Assembly: GCF_025024155.1 (NCBI RefSeq)
Contig: NW_026251731.1
Location: 391,954-455,953 of the forward strand
Length of the DNA: 64,000 nucleotides
Direction: 5' to 3'
Source: Gamsiella multidivaricata
Taxonomy: Eukaryota > Mortierellomycota > Mortierellomycetes > Mortierellales > Mortierellaceae
Below are positions 34,790 through 49,464 of the stretch, in pieces. The translations under genes and the position numbers were made by a program. Each line of letters opens with the position of its first letter. Position 1 is the stretch's first letter. The notes beneath the pieces were generated by a model. The model saw only the letters and a program-made list of their open reading frames with translations. It was not told the DNA's origin and made no database searches.

Positions 34790-35688
34790 AATATGTATTT
34801 ATTAAATACCATGATGGGTAAAAAAGAATAAATGGATCGTCGTCGCAGAACTGGTTCCTTGCTACTGGTTGTTTCGCGAACATGTACATGACCGATTCGG
34901 ATGTATAAACAAGTCATCAATGAAAGGCTCCTTAGTTCGGATAGCACCCCAGCACTGGCGTTTATCACACAGAGGAAGCATGGCGAATTTACCAAAGCCA
35001 TGTACTGTAGGATGGTTCGAACCCATTGCAGGGCCCTGGATCTGGAGAGTGTGTATCAGAGAGAGCCATAGGCAGGTGCACTGCCGAGTGAAGTACAATG
35101 AGGAAGAGAAAGCTCGTAGTGCGGGCATGGACGAATGATTCTCTGGATATGGTTTCATGATTTGTGCTTTCTCCACTTCCAAGATAATCCAATAATATCT
35201 TCAAGATCCGTGGTACTTAAAATAACATTAACGCGACTGCAACGGCCAAGAGCGCGGAAACAAAAAGAAAAAAGGCCGCCAAAACGGCCGCTTTCTAGTG
35301 CGACAGCCGTGTGTTTCCGGAAAGGGATGATGATTGGAGAGATGCGATGCGAAGGAGTCATAGGTAATGGTTCTCGAGGGGCTTAATGTAATAAGGCCCG
35401 GGGACCGATGATCTCCACAAAAGAGCGTTGAGGGGCTTATGTGGGCAAAGCGGAAGAAAAAAAAACTTAGAAAGGGCGCTGAATGAGAGCCGTGCTACCA
35501 TTACTACAGGGGGGCGTGGAAAGAATCACGAGTGAATGCTCATAAATGGAACTGAATTTGTACTTCTTCTTCCCCACACTCGACCGCATCTTCTTTTCTC
35601 TCTCTCTTCACCCTCTACTCCTTCTCCTTCCTCCCCTCCCCACTCCATTCCTTCCCTCGCATACCCCTCCCTCATACCCGTGTGCACC
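34790..35688. other. Intergenic: DENN 3' flank and SCOT promoter
   Basis: Contains AATAAA-like sites just after the DENN stop (34800-34830), one short ATG-initiated frame (34920-35138, listed separately) and a CT-rich leader from about 35570 to the SCOT ATG. Confidence 0.5.
34920..35138 (+). CDS. Possible small protein, 72 codons, no known family
   Basis: An ATG-initiated frame rich in Trp, Arg, Pro and Cys (contains PQHWRLSHRGSMANLPKP and GWFEPIAGPWIW). It lies inside or just after the DENN 3' UTR. No domain, signal peptide or intron is visible, and the minus strand is also open here, so this may be chance. It is listed because its composition is unlike the surrounding low-complexity DNA. 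Confidence 0.2.
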   Translation: MKGSLVRIAPQHWRLSHRGSMANLPKPCTVGWFEPIAGPWIWRVCIRESHRQVHCRVKYNEEEKARSAGMDE

Positions 35689-38019
<2,331 letters not shown>

Positions 38020-38511
38020 AATGCACTCCACTTGTAGATAACCAAAAATAAAATCGCAGTTTTTCAGAAAAAGGAAAATCATAGAAAAAAAAAAGTTGGT
38101 AAGAAACGCAAAAGGAGAGGGGGCAACAGGATCCACCAATCAAATGGAGAAATGCAGTAGGGAAAAATGGTGAGGACGTGCAGTTAGGGAGAGAAGAGGC
38201 GCGCCACGGCCCTTGTGCAGGTAGAGAGAGGCGAAGCGACAGAACTGCATGGAAAACTGACGAATTCTCTCGAACACCAGTCGACCAGTGGCGAAGGCGG
38301 CCTTGGACTCTCATGCGTCGCATAAATATCGCCCTTGCCCCCCCGGGGATGAAGGAATTATCTCTCTTTCTCTCCACCGAACCACTCCCCTCATTCCCAC
38401 CACCACTCTCTCTCTCTCTTCTCTCGCCCACTCTTCAACCTTCGCCCCCACTCTCAAGAAGATCGCAATCTCATAATCCACACCTCCGTATCACACACAC
38501 CGCAGCACATC
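38020..38511. other. SCOT 3' flank and Hsp90 promoter
   Basis: 492 bp. It holds AATAAAAT just after the SCOT stop, GAA repeats in 10-bp register at 38242-38274, an ATAAATA at 38322-38328 that may serve as TATA element, and a CT-rich leader to the Hsp90 ATG. Confidence 0.6.
38241..38275. promoter_or_regulatory. Step-type heat-shock element of Hsp90
   Basis: Four GAA triplets start at 38242, 38252, 38262 and 38272, exactly 10 bp apart. This is the spacing of step-type heat-shock elements (nGAAn units separated by 5 bp) recognised by Hsf1 trimers. The array ends 237 nt before the Hsp90 ATG and about 47 bp before a TATA-like ATAAATA. The factor itself is not in the window. Confidence 0.6.
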
Positions 38512-40707
38512 ATGTCGACCGAAACCTTCTCTTTCCAGGTAAGTAATTTCAAACCACGTTGTAATAAAAGGCTCACACCTCATTGCCTGAACTGCACATT
38601 CTGACCGCTGCGTATATTGTAAAAAAAAAATGTCTATTAGGCTGAGATCTCGCAGTTGATGAGCTTGATCATCAACACCTTCTACTCGAACAAGGAGGTC
38701 TTTTTGCGTGAGCTGGTCTCCAATGCTTCCGATGCCCTCGACAAGATCCGTTACGAGGCCTTGACCGATCCCTCCAAACTCGACTCAGAGAAGGAGCTCT
38801 ACATCCGTATCACCCCCGACAAGGAGAACAAGATCCTCTCGATCCGCGATACCGGTATCGGTATGACCAAGGCTGATCTCGTCAACAATCTTGGTACCAT
38901 CGCCAAGTCCGGTACCAAGGCTTTCATGGAGGCTCTCAGCAGTGGTGCCGATATCTCCATGATTGGTCAGTTCGGTGTCGGTTTCTACTCTGCCTACTTG
39001 GTTGCTGAGAAGGTCCAAGTCATCTCAAAGCATAACGATGACGAGCAATACATCTGGGAGTCTGCCGCCGGTGGTTCCTTCACTATCACCCGCGATACCG
39101 TCAACCCTCCTCTGGGTCGTGGTACTGAGATGCGCCTTTTCATGAAGGAGGACCAGCTCGAGTACCTCGAGGAGAAGAAGATCAAGGAGATCATTAAGAA
39201 GCACTCCGAGTTCATTGGCTACCCCATCCAGCTCGCTGTCGAGAAGGAGACCGAGAAGGAGGTCGAGGACGACGAGGAGGAGGTCAAGGAGGGCGACGCC
39301 AAGATCGAGGAGATCGAGGACGAGGACGAGAAGAAGGAAAAGAAGAAGAAGACCATCAAGGAAAAGAAGATCGAGAATGAGGAGCTTAACAAGACCAAGC
39401 CCCTCTGGACCCGCAACCCCGAGGACATCACCAACGAGGAGTATGCAACCTTCTACAAGTCCTTGACCAACGACTGGGCCGACCATATGGCCGTCAAGCA
39501 CTTTGCCATTGAGGGTCAGCTCGAATTCCGCGCCATCCTCTTTGTCCCCAGCCGCGCTCCCTTCGACATGTTTGAGACCAAGAAGAAGCGCAACAACATC
39601 AAGTTGTACGTCCGCCGCGTCTTCATTATGGACGACTGCGAGGACCTCATCCCTGAATGGCTCAATTTCATCAAGGGTATCGTGGATTCTGAGGATCTTC
39701 CTCTGAACATCTCACGCGAGATGCTCCAGCAGAACAAGATTCTCAAGGTTATCCGCAAGAACCTGGTCAAGAAGTGCCTCGAGATGTTTGCCGAGATTGC
39801 TGAAGACAAGGAGCAGTTCACTAAGTTCTATGAAGCCTTTTCTAAGAACATCAAGTTGGGTGTCCACGAGGATGCCCAGAACCGTGCCAAGTTGGCTGAC
39901 TTGCTCCGCTATCATTCTACAAAGGCGAGGGATGAGATGACTTCGCTCAAGGACTACATCACACGCATGCCCGAGAAGCAGAAGAACATCTACTACATCA
40001 CCGGCGAGTCCCTCACGGCTGTCGAGAACTCGCCCTTCATCGAGGTCTTGAAGAAGAAGGGCTTCGAGGTCCTCTTTATGGTCGACCCCATTGACGAGTA
40101 CGCTATCGCTCAGCTCAAGGAGTACGACGGCAAGAAGCTGGTCTCTGTCACTAAGGAGGGACTCGAGCTCGAGGAGGACGATCAGGAGAAGGCTGCTCGT
40201 GAGGCCGAGGAGAAGTCGTACGAGGGTCTCTGCACACAGATCAAGGAGATCCTTGGCGACAAGGTCGAGAAGGTTCTGATCTCGAACCGTATTTCCGAAT
40301 CGCCCTGCGTCCTCGTCACCGGTGCCTTTGGCTGGTCCTCGAACATGGAGCGTATCATGAAAGCACAGGCCTTGCGTGACTCTTCCATGTCATCGTACAT
40401 GGCCTCAAAGAAGTCACTCGAATTGAATCCCAAGAACCCCATCATCAAGACGCTCAAGGCTAAGGTCGATGCGGACAAGAACGACAAGACGGTCAAGGAC
40501 TTGACGTTGTTGATGTACGATGTTGCTTTGATTGTTTCTGGCTTCAGTATCGAGAAGACGGATGTGTTTGCCGACCGCATCAACCGCATGATCAAGCTGG
40601 GCTTGGCCATTGACGAGGATGATGAGGAGACCTCGACCTCGGACATGCCTGCCCTCGAGTCTGAGGACAGCCACGCCGAGCCCTCTGAGATGGAGGAGGT
40701 CGATTAA
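38512..40707 (+). CDS. HSP90: Cytosolic molecular chaperone Hsp90
   Basis: ATP-driven dimeric chaperone for kinases, receptors and transcription factors. Two exons (38512-38538 and 38641-40707) give 697 residues. The short first exon encodes MSTETFSFQ; the N-terminal ATPase domain continues with [38 protein letters not shown] and [15 protein letters not shown] Lys/Glu-rich charged linker follows at about 205-255. The middle domain contains YVRRVFIMD and [12 protein letters not shown], whose Arg contacts ATP. The C-terminal dimerisation domain ends with MEEVD, the docking signal for TPR co-chaperones, which marks the cytosolic form rather than ER or mitochondrial versions. Codon bias is extreme (C-ending), as expected for an abundant protein. 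Confidence 0.98.
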
Positions 40708-41948
40708 AGACCGTGAACAACTTTGCTTTTCTCCGGACATACAGATCTTTCTTTTTTTTTTTTTTCAACACATCTTCATTGCCCGCAAAAAAACAATGTC
40801 CTCCCCTCATACTCTGTAATTAGCAATAGCACAATCCCTTTCGAAGAACAAAATAAATGCAAGCATACAATGTGACAAAAAGAAACGAGAGAATCTTTCG
40901 ATGGATTCACAATAAGGGTGGGCTTGTATTTTTCTATTCGGGTTCAAGTCTCCCTATGTCTTTGCCACTAAAAGGACTGGAAGGTGATTTTGCCACCAAA
41001 AAAAAAAAAAAAAAAAAAAAAAAGGTCTAACAGCGCAGCGTGAATCAGAACAAGACAACACTATGTAGAATAAAGACGGAAACATTTGTTTGAGAAAGAA
41101 GAAACCATGTTCTTGTTCGCGGGGAATACGGAACCCCACACTTTTAACGTGCGACTGAGTGACCCAATGAACGATGGGGCCGGAAGGGTATTTTGTTGCC
41201 TGGTCCGTGGCCTGACAAAGGACTAAATAAGCAAAGTGGGGTAGATGCAGGCAGGCAACTAGACTAAGCATCCCTCGGATCGATTGCAATTAAGGGCACA
41301 GCAGGAGGATCACTGTAGGAGTGAGTCTCCCTGGATAGGGAGGCGCATTTACGGAGGGGAGCGATATCCGATCGATCCGTAGCTGCACATGTACTGTATT
41401 GCCTTCCAGTCGAGGTGGATAAATTCAGTCCGGCGGGTGATCGCACTGCAGAAGGTTGGGTCCATCTTCATATGGGAGGAGCACAGGAGCAGTGCAGCGA
41501 ATCAGGGGCCAGGAACAGCCTACGGCAATCCGGCCTCGGAAACGCTGTCTATTTGCTCGTCGTCGGTGCCTCTCTCGGCGGAGGAAGGAAGCCCATCGAT
41601 CTCTCTCTCCCCACCGAGGTCTCCGGGGGAGCATTGGCTGCTCCACCAATTGATAAAAGGGAACCCACCCTACCCTCTCCTCCTCCTCTTCTTTTTTTTT
41701 TTTCTACTTCTTCCTCATCCCTCATTCCCGCCATTGACATCTCTTCATTCCATCGCTTTTCTTTTGTTCATTTAAAGGAATCAATTGTCTGTGTTACCGT
41801 CTTGTCAGACCTTCCTGTTTCTTAGCCCGTACCTGTTACATCATCACACTCCCCCCCCCCTCTATTTCTGATCTGACCTTCACATAACCCACACATCTCT
41901 CTCACACACACACTCTCTCTCCCCCACTCACACATACAACTATATCTA
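40708..41948. other. Hsp90 3' flank and first acyl-CoA oxidase promoter
   Basis: 1.2 kb without a supportable gene. AATAAA follows Hsp90 near 40851. A poly-A run lies at 41001-41023. A (CT)n/(CA)n leader at about 41880-41940 runs directly into the oxidase ATG. Confidence 0.5.
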
Positions 41949-44288
41949 ATGTCTGCCCTTCGCTTCCCCGACTTGGCCCCCTCAGAGCCCCAGGGCAGCG
42001 ATCTCCTCGCCCAGGAGCGCGCAAAGACCACCTTCTCCGTCCACGATCTGTCCAACTACCTCTATGGTGAGGAATACCTCCAGCGTCAGGAAAAGATGCT
42101 GACCCTGATCGAGAACGAGCCCGCCTTCGACAAGTCGGACCGCTACTTCCTCGGCCGCACCGAGCGCTTTGCCGGTGCCCTGAGGAAGGACTACGCGCTC
42201 GTCAAGCTGTCACAGGAGCAAGGATGGACCCCAGAAGAATTCCAGCAGGCCGATATTCTCATTGACGAGCCCGGTCCATTTGGTCTGCACCGTGGTATGT
42301 TCATGCCCACGCTCGTCTCCCAGGGCACAGAGGAGCAGCAGGAGAAGTTCTTGAAGCCCGCTCTTAGATACGAAATCATTGGCTGCTATGCCCAGACCGA
42401 GATCGGACACGGATCCAACGTCCAGGGCATCGAGACCACAGCAACCTACATCCCCGAGACGGACGAGTTTGAGATCCACACTCCTTACCTGACTGCGAGC
42501 AAGTGGTGGATCGGAGGACTTGGCAAGGCTGCCAACCATGCCGTCGTCATGGCTCGCTTGATCACTGCTGGCAAGGACTTCGGCCCTCACGCTTTCTGCG
42601 TCCCCATTCGCTCCATGGAGGACCATACCTTGCTCCCCGGTGTCATGGCTGGAGATATTGGTCCCAAGTTTGGGTAAGTTTTTTTAGGACAAACGGCTCG
42701 GTCAACAAGGGCGGGAACAATTTATTTTACGATGCAGGGGAAAGAAGCACGTGGCTCTCTATTTTTGCGTTGTTATTGACATCCGCAATGATGAAATCTA
42801 CCAGCCATTTCAGTTCCCCCAACCCGCAGATTGGTGCATAGCCCCTTTCATCGGATCATGTCTCTCATAAACTAACCATGTACTGCCATTTTTTTATGAT
42901 ACAGTTACAACACTACCGATAACGGCTGCATGTGGTTCGATCACTACCGTGTCCCTCGCATCTCGCTCTTGGCTAAGTATTCGAGCATCAAGCCCGGCTC
43001 GGGCGAGTACGTCAAGCCCCCCAACTCAAAGCTGTCGTACGGTACCATGGTTCTCATTCGCGCCTCCTTGGTCGGATATGCCCGCATCGGACTCGCCAGG
43101 GCCGTGACGATTGCCACCCGCTACTCGGCGATCCGTCGCCAGTTCGTTGACAAGGATTCGCCAAAGAAGATGGGCAAGCAGGTGATCGAGACCCCTGTCC
43201 TCGACTACTCGATGCAGCAATACCGCCTCTTCCCCATCATCGCCGCCGCATACGCCTGCCACTTCACCAGCAAGGAGATGATGCGTCTTTACTACCTGAA
43301 CATCAAGAACATGGCCTCTGGCAACTTCTCGCTCTTGGCCGATGTCCACGCCTCCAGCTCAGGACTCAAGTCGCTCACCACAACCATGGCCGCGGCTTCG
43401 ATCGAGGAGTGCAGACGTGCCTGCGGTGGTCACGGTTTCTCGTCCTTCTCAGGTCTTCCTCTGCTGTTGCAGGACTATGCTCCCAACGTCACCTGGGAGG
43501 GCGACAACTACATGATCACACAGCAGACTGGTCGCTACCTGTTCAAGTCCTTCCGTGACCTCATCGCCAAGCGCGCCTCGGGCAAGTTCAACGCTAGCTC
43601 GATCACCAACCCCACGCTCGCCTACCTCAACACCTACCTCGACAACCCCAACCTCAAATGCCCCGCCACTAGCCCTGCTCAGTTCCATAATCCCGAGATC
43701 CAGCTGGCCGCATACGGTCACCGCGCCGCCCACATGATTGCTGAGGTCGTCCACGGCCTTGATGTTGAGAAGCGCTCATGGAACTCTATGTTGGTCGATA
43801 TCTATAACGCCTCGGTTGCTCATTGCCAGTTGATCCTCGTCCAGAACTTCATCCTCGGTATCCGTGGCGATATGCCCCAGCCCGAGGGTGTTGCCGCCCT
43901 TGCTCTCTCGCCCACTGCGAAGGAGGCCCTCACAGATCTGTCGGATCTGTTTGCACTCCATCAGATCCACAAGCAGCCTGGCGAGTTCTTGACCTCGGGC
44001 TATATCGATGCCAAGCAGGTGTCGATGATGGGTAAGGCGATCATGGATGTGATGGAGCACAAGATCCGTCCCAATGCGGTTGGTTTGGTCGATGCGTTTG
44101 CGTTCCCAGATTACTACCTCAACAGTGCATTGGGTCGCTTTGACGGAAAGGTGTATGAGGCCTACACGGAGATGGCAACGAGGGAACCGATCAACCAGAC
44201 AGAGGTTGTTGATGGTTATGAGAAGTACATCAAGCCCTTCACGAACCCTCTTGGAAAGCAGGGCAAGACTATCCAGGCGCGTCTGTAA
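41949..44288 (+). CDS. Acyl-CoA oxidase with C-terminal PTS1 (peroxisomal beta-oxidation)
   Basis: FAD enzyme that introduces the trans-2 double bond into acyl-CoA and passes electrons to oxygen, the first step of peroxisomal beta-oxidation. Two exons (41949-42673 and 42905-44288) give 702 residues. Visible motifs: CYAQTEIGHGSNVQGIETTA (acyl-CoA oxidase signature, FAD contact), SKWWIGGLG, RRACGGHGFSSFSGLP and VTWEGDNYM with the catalytic Glu at about 440. The protein ends in Ala-Arg-Leu, a type 1 peroxisome signal. N-terminal, middle and two C-terminal helical domains have the usual lengths. Heavy C-ending codon use implies strong expression. It differs clearly from the second oxidase at 58-60.5 kb, so the pair is an old duplication. 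Confidence 0.95.
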
Positions 44289-44413
44289 AGAAAAAAAAAA
44301 AAAAACGCCTTTTTCTTTTCTTTTCTTTTCTTTTGTAAAAAATAATCCGATCATAGACAAATACAGCGCATAGACTAGCAATAGAACTTCAAAAACATAC
44401 CACCATGAACGTG

Positions 44414-44449
<36 letters not shown>

Positions 44450-47400
44450 GAAAAAGCAGTTGTCTACGCGTTTTTGACTGCGGACTCGATCGATCGCAGG
44501 GCCTAGGACTGCTGGTTATCATTATTTACGTCTTACTATATTGCCTAGGCGCTTTGACCCTTATTATCAGATGAACATGCGTCCAAACGCGCAGCGCCGT
44601 CAGTGGCACGAACATTAAGAAGATAGGGGAAAGGGGAGAGGAGGAAGGGGAGGGAGGGATCGATGGCACCACAGCGTATTACACGTGAAAATGGTTAGCT
44701 TAGCTGTTAAAAGGTATCTCTGTTTATATAGTGTAGATCCAAGGAAGACTCGGTCTCCGTAATATTGCAAAGACAGCGACGAGATAGTTTTTGACTAGTT
44801 CCATCGGACATTCAATAAAACTTGCATGAAGGGCGCCCCAAATGCATTTCTTCTAGGGTTCATATAGTCGACGCGACGCGACGCGTGCTGCAGCAGTCGT
44901 ATCTAAAGTGCGGTTAGATTTGTAAACACCCTCCCCCTTCCTCTCTCTCTCTCCTCTCTTCAAAGTTGGGGCCATCCCGCGTTGGCTGTGGCATTTGCAT
45001 GCAGGCCATTGCATGCAGGCAAATTAACAGACAAATCGGCTTTTCAGAAACACTCCAATGTTTCCATCACACGCGTCCTGAAATCCTTCGCCCCCATCCA
45101 TTCTTTTTCTCCAGTTGGGGGGAGGTGGGGGAGGGGAGGCCAGATGTAGGGGGTGGGGGTGGGGTGGGAGTACATATTTCAAAGGAGCCTGGAAAGGGTC
45201 GAGTGCATGAAATATGTTATTCATGCAGTGAAACCTTTGCCCCCACCAAGAGTTATCCTCTCCACTGGTAGTACAAAAAGAGAAATGACGGACACGCATG
45301 GGGATTTTCTCCACAGACGGAGGAGAACGAGAGTCCGATGGTGCTCGTACCTGTATCTGTGCCTGCACCCGAGCGCCGGGTTCGGCTCGGTGGATGATCC
45401 GATGGGGGGGGGGGGGGGAAGGGCAATACATGATGAATATGCGACCGATGTCAGTGACTACGGACATGGTTATCGCGTGTCAATATCGTCACGAAAAAGC
45501 GGGACCTCTGAGTAGACTACTCACATCTCGCTCCACATCATTGTTGCCATGGATTCATGTAAACGTGAGGCGCATAAATATGCTAAGCACGCATAAGCAC
45601 GCGCTCCACCTACGTATCTCCTGCAGCGAGAGAGCAAAGAGGTGTTCCCAATTGTGTGGGAACAATAAATGTTGAAAAAAAAAAGGTCAGCGCGGTGGCC
45701 GTCGCTGTTTAATGTTGTCGCCTAATGTTGTTCCATGCACGTACTCTTCTAGCGTATATTTGCTGTTTGATGTTATTATCTTTTTTATCTTTTAGCGCAA
45801 TAAATTCAAAGGTTCGCTCGCTGCCCTGTGACCTTCCCCCGACGTCAAACACCCTTCCATCGTTCCGTGGTTCCCAAGCAAAGAAAAAACAATCGCGTGA
45901 AATTTAGATAAACTGATGTTAAATTATTTGTCTACGCGCTGTACACTTGTATACACAAAACTCGCCTTCGGCATCATCCTGCGTATACAGCTGATTTGAT
46001 ACATGCAAGAGCAGTGGAGGGATGTTTTAAGAGCATGTGGAGCGGGATGGATATGGACGCAAAATGGAGATCATGCGGTTGCAGGTATCCACAGGATCTC
46101 GTCTCCTTTCGTCGTAGTTATCGCGCGCATGCGAAAAAAAAAAAATGGATGCTTTTGGCGAAGCCATCAATTCCATGTGGGGGTAAGATGCTCTGGCGTA
46201 AGGAAAGGAATTTACATGTACCTTCGCCTAGATACGATCCACAATGGTCGAGTGAAGGATGTACCATGGTTCCTGTACATGCATCTTGTACTATATCGCT
46301 TACAAACATGCATGGCTGCAAACGAGTGAATAGTCTATACAGCAGTTCGGCGTTCCCACTCCGGTCTCTCGGGAAACACTTTACAGGATCTTTGATATCT
46401 CTGGAATGGTGAACATAGTGAGACGTTGATGTGCAGACTTTTTTCTGTGAGACTGGTTGCATGGAGGTAAAAGTATAGCGGGGAGGAGGAGGAGTACTTA
46501 GGCCTAGATTGGCAGTGATAACCATTTGGGAACTCCGTTGGCGGCGACGAACTAATAGATGGATACACCGTTTTTTTTGATTTTTGTTTTGACAGGAAAG
46601 AATTATCTACGCTATTGACACACGCATCATCTGGGCTCAATGCCTCTTCCCATGCCATCCTCTGCGTTGATTTGATTTACTCAATTGAGCCATAAAAATC
46701 GGCGACGAGGATTGGCATATGAAACTCACGATAGACTATTGCGGCCGTGACAGAGAAATAGGTTTATGGTATAGTCTAGCAATTAATGATATCGGGGGGT
46801 CATGGCGTCGAAAAACTACAGACGCTTGATGGACTCAAGTCATGTAACGCGACGGGGTTCCTTAGCATCAATATAAAGATGGGGGCAGTAGGAGTTCACG
46901 CAGAAGGAATTATTGTGGGGTGTAGGCAGCCGACATGGGGATCACCTAAGAGGGGACGGTACCTCGAGCGAGATACCCGCGAGATGCATGCATCCCTCTC
47001 TCCCCCTACTCCGCTCATCCCACACTTCTGGTTTTTCTCTCTCTTGCTCCACAGGTGCACAATATCGCTGCTCCTAATTGCCTGTTACGTGTGCTGCTGA
47101 CATTTTTCACGATATGTACTCCTTTGTCGTAGAGAATACTCTCTCCCTCGTGTACGACCCGGTCCCTTATGCTCTCTCCTTTCCTTTTTTCTCTCGCGTC
47201 TTTCACGTTCACTCTCTCGTCCTCATGCTCACAGTTGTTGTTGTCTTCGTCATCAGTCAAGCTGCAGCAGACATGTTTCTATCGCCATCATCTCCGATGG
47301 AGCTGGGCCTTTACGAGGAGTGGTACAAAATCTCTCTAGGCCTCAGGAGACCCTTTTAATGTATACAATAAAATACCCTGTGTTCTGCATTAGTCTCTCA

Positions 47401-48094
47401 ACAGGGCTACTGAATTTTCACCGACGGAATTTGATGCGCTGCTTAATTCAGTTGGCTCGTTAATGTTGATCACAGACACAAAGGTAACTCTTGGTTTTGG
47501 TTCCTGCATACAATCTACAGTCTACATGCCATTCTGCATTCCCCGATCATGCGCCAATGGAAGTGAAGGTGCGAACCAGGCTGCCGCTCTCAGCCCATTT
47601 CCCTCTGTATATTTGTAAACGTTTGTGCTTGTACTCAATACTCTGCATAATATCCTCCTCTATCCTCGGCACTCCAGACAGTTGCTTGTGTATATTTCCC
47701 TCTCCCTCCATACTACAGCTTTGCTCATCCCCTCCACAACGTTTTATCCTCCGTGTAGTACATGCACTCTCCTTCACAGTTCCCCTCGCACACTCAAATG
47801 CTCTCCAGCATAGAGGGCAAGGGTGTGTAAAAAACTGTTTAAATACCACCATCCCCTCGCGCTCGTTTTCTGTTTTTTGTTCCTTGTCGATTCTGGTACC
47901 TGACATCCTGACCCATTCCTCCTCCTTCCCCTTCCCTCCCTCCCTCCTATCCTTCCGCACCCTTGCGCGCCTGGGAAATTCCTTCCCCTTCTCCTCTACG
48001 TTGTATATAGTCAATCAACTCCTTCAATTTAACCTTCTAACGGTCGTACTCCTTCCCATCAAGTCCCTGTATATAACATAACATTTCACACATC
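44289..48094. other. 3.8-kb gene-poor region with G-rich and homopolymer tracts
   Basis: No gene can be supported. Notable pieces are TTTTC repeats at 44312-44334, a T run at about 44417-44448, a G-rich block at 45117-45169 and a G15 run at 45404-45418. Open frames (for example 46118-46525 minus, 46335-46658 minus, 47078-47359 plus, 47491-48081 plus) lack domains and mostly follow biased composition. The last about 400 bp are CT-rich and form the promoter of the lipase gene. Confidence 0.5.
45117..45169 (+). repeat. G-rich tract with G-quadruplex potential
   Basis: Several runs of four or five G separated by one to a few bases (GGGGAGG, GGGGGTGGGGGTGGGG). Four or more adjacent G-runs with short loops meet the usual G-quadruplex pattern on the plus strand. 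Confidence 0.6.
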
Positions 48095-49464
48095 ATGAAG
48101 CTCTCGTTCTCTGCCCTGTTCACTGCTGCAGCCACAGCTGGTCTGTTCACGCTCTCATCCATGGTCAAAGCTGCGGCTATCCCCGCTGCTGGGCATTCTC
48201 CTGTCGCTGTCGCAACGTTGCCGACACACAGTTTCGAGAAGCGCAGCATTGCCGGGATCAACAACTTTAACTGCAAACTCACGCCCAAGCACCCACGTCC
48301 TCTCTTGCTCGTCCACGCGACATTGCTGACTATGGATTCATGGTGGACTTTTGCGCCCCATCTGATCAAGGAGGGCTACTGTGTGTTCGCGTTGACGTAT
48401 GGTCGGTACGATAACATCCCCTTCGTCGGAGGGATCGCCCCGGTGGCGGACGCGGCCCAGGAGGTCGCGACGTTCGGGGAACAGGTCCTGCAAAAGATGA
48501 ATGCCACGGAGCTGGATTATGTGGGCCATTCGCAGGGAGGCATCTTGGGAAGGTATTGGGCCAAGTATCTGGGTGGTGCTAATAAAATCAACAGGTAAGC
48601 GAGGGGAGAGGCACCGTTTGAATAATACGATGGGCGGAATGCGCGGTTTTTATTTTTGTGTAAATTTGTTCCTGAAGATCCTTGTTAACCTTATTTTTTT
48701 ATTCTTTTTTTTTTTTTTTTTTTTTTTTTTCTCGTTGTAACGATAGACTGGTTGGTATCTCGCCCATTAATCACGGCACGACCCTCAGTGGAATCACGAC
48801 CATCGCCCAAGCCTTGAAGATCTTTGCACCTGCTGAGCCCATCTTTGACAGTTTCGCTCCTTCCTTCTATGACTTGGGTAAGCCATTCTTTTTCCCTTCA
48901 GATTCCAAGGGCTCATAAACCGCCGAATTTTATTTTCTTTGAAAAACCGCGTGTTTTTTTTTTTTTTTTTTGTCTCCTGTTTCGTCGTCGCTCACATAAT
49001 CCAAACACTTTTTTTTTTTTTTTTTTTTTTTTTTTTCTCAGTCGATACCTCGCCCTTCATCGCAAAGCTGAACGCTGGCGGCGACACAATCCCGGGTGTG
49101 ATCCACTCCAACATCGCGACAAAGTACGACGAGGTCGTTACCCCTTACAAGACCGCCTTCCAGAACGGAGCCACCAACACGGTTCTCCAGGACCTTTGCA
49201 TGCTCTCCATCAACGAGCACTGTAAGTCTTTTTCGAACATGAGGAAGGAAAAAAAAAAAAAAAGATGCAAACAAACACGCGTCTGACACCGATGTTGACT
49301 ATTGGATTGCTTTTTTTTTTTTTTCTTATTTTCCGCGTGGGCCCCCTCTTCACCCAATAGTGACCATCATCAACTCCTTCGTGGTCTTGCGCTGGGTCAT
49401 GAACCAGCTCGACCCCGTCAACGCCAAGAGCGCAAGCTGTCTGTCCTTGCTCTCCTTTGCCTAA
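48095..49464 (+). CDS. Secreted lipase/esterase, alpha/beta hydrolase (lipase class 2-like)
   Basis: Predicted extracellular ester hydrolase. Four exons (48095-48594, 48747-48877, 49042-49221, 49361-49464) give 304 residues. Residues 1 to about 27 are a signal peptide (MKLSFSALFTAAATAG core, ending KAAA). A Lys-Arg pair at about 48-49, before SIAGINNFNC, looks like a Kex2 cleavage site, so the first 49 residues may be a pre-pro segment. The hydrolase fold shows PLLLVHATLLTMDSWW in the oxyanion region, where GHG/GHGG is usual in EstA-type lipases. The nucleophile elbow is YVGHSQGGILGRYW with Ser at about 146; VGISPINHGTTLSG follows, typical of the family. Cys pairs fit secretion. The acid and His are not assigned with certainty. 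Introns carry very long T runs before the acceptors. Confidence 0.85.

Noticed and set aside
35004..35035. GGTTCGAACC, resembling a tRNA T-arm (B box)
   Set aside because: No matching acceptor stem, D-arm or A box could be built on either strand; the hexamer core is palindromic and can arise by chance.
46118..46658. Two minus-strand frames of about 110-135 codons
   Set aside because: No domain or intron signal, and partly generated by poly-T and CCT runs.
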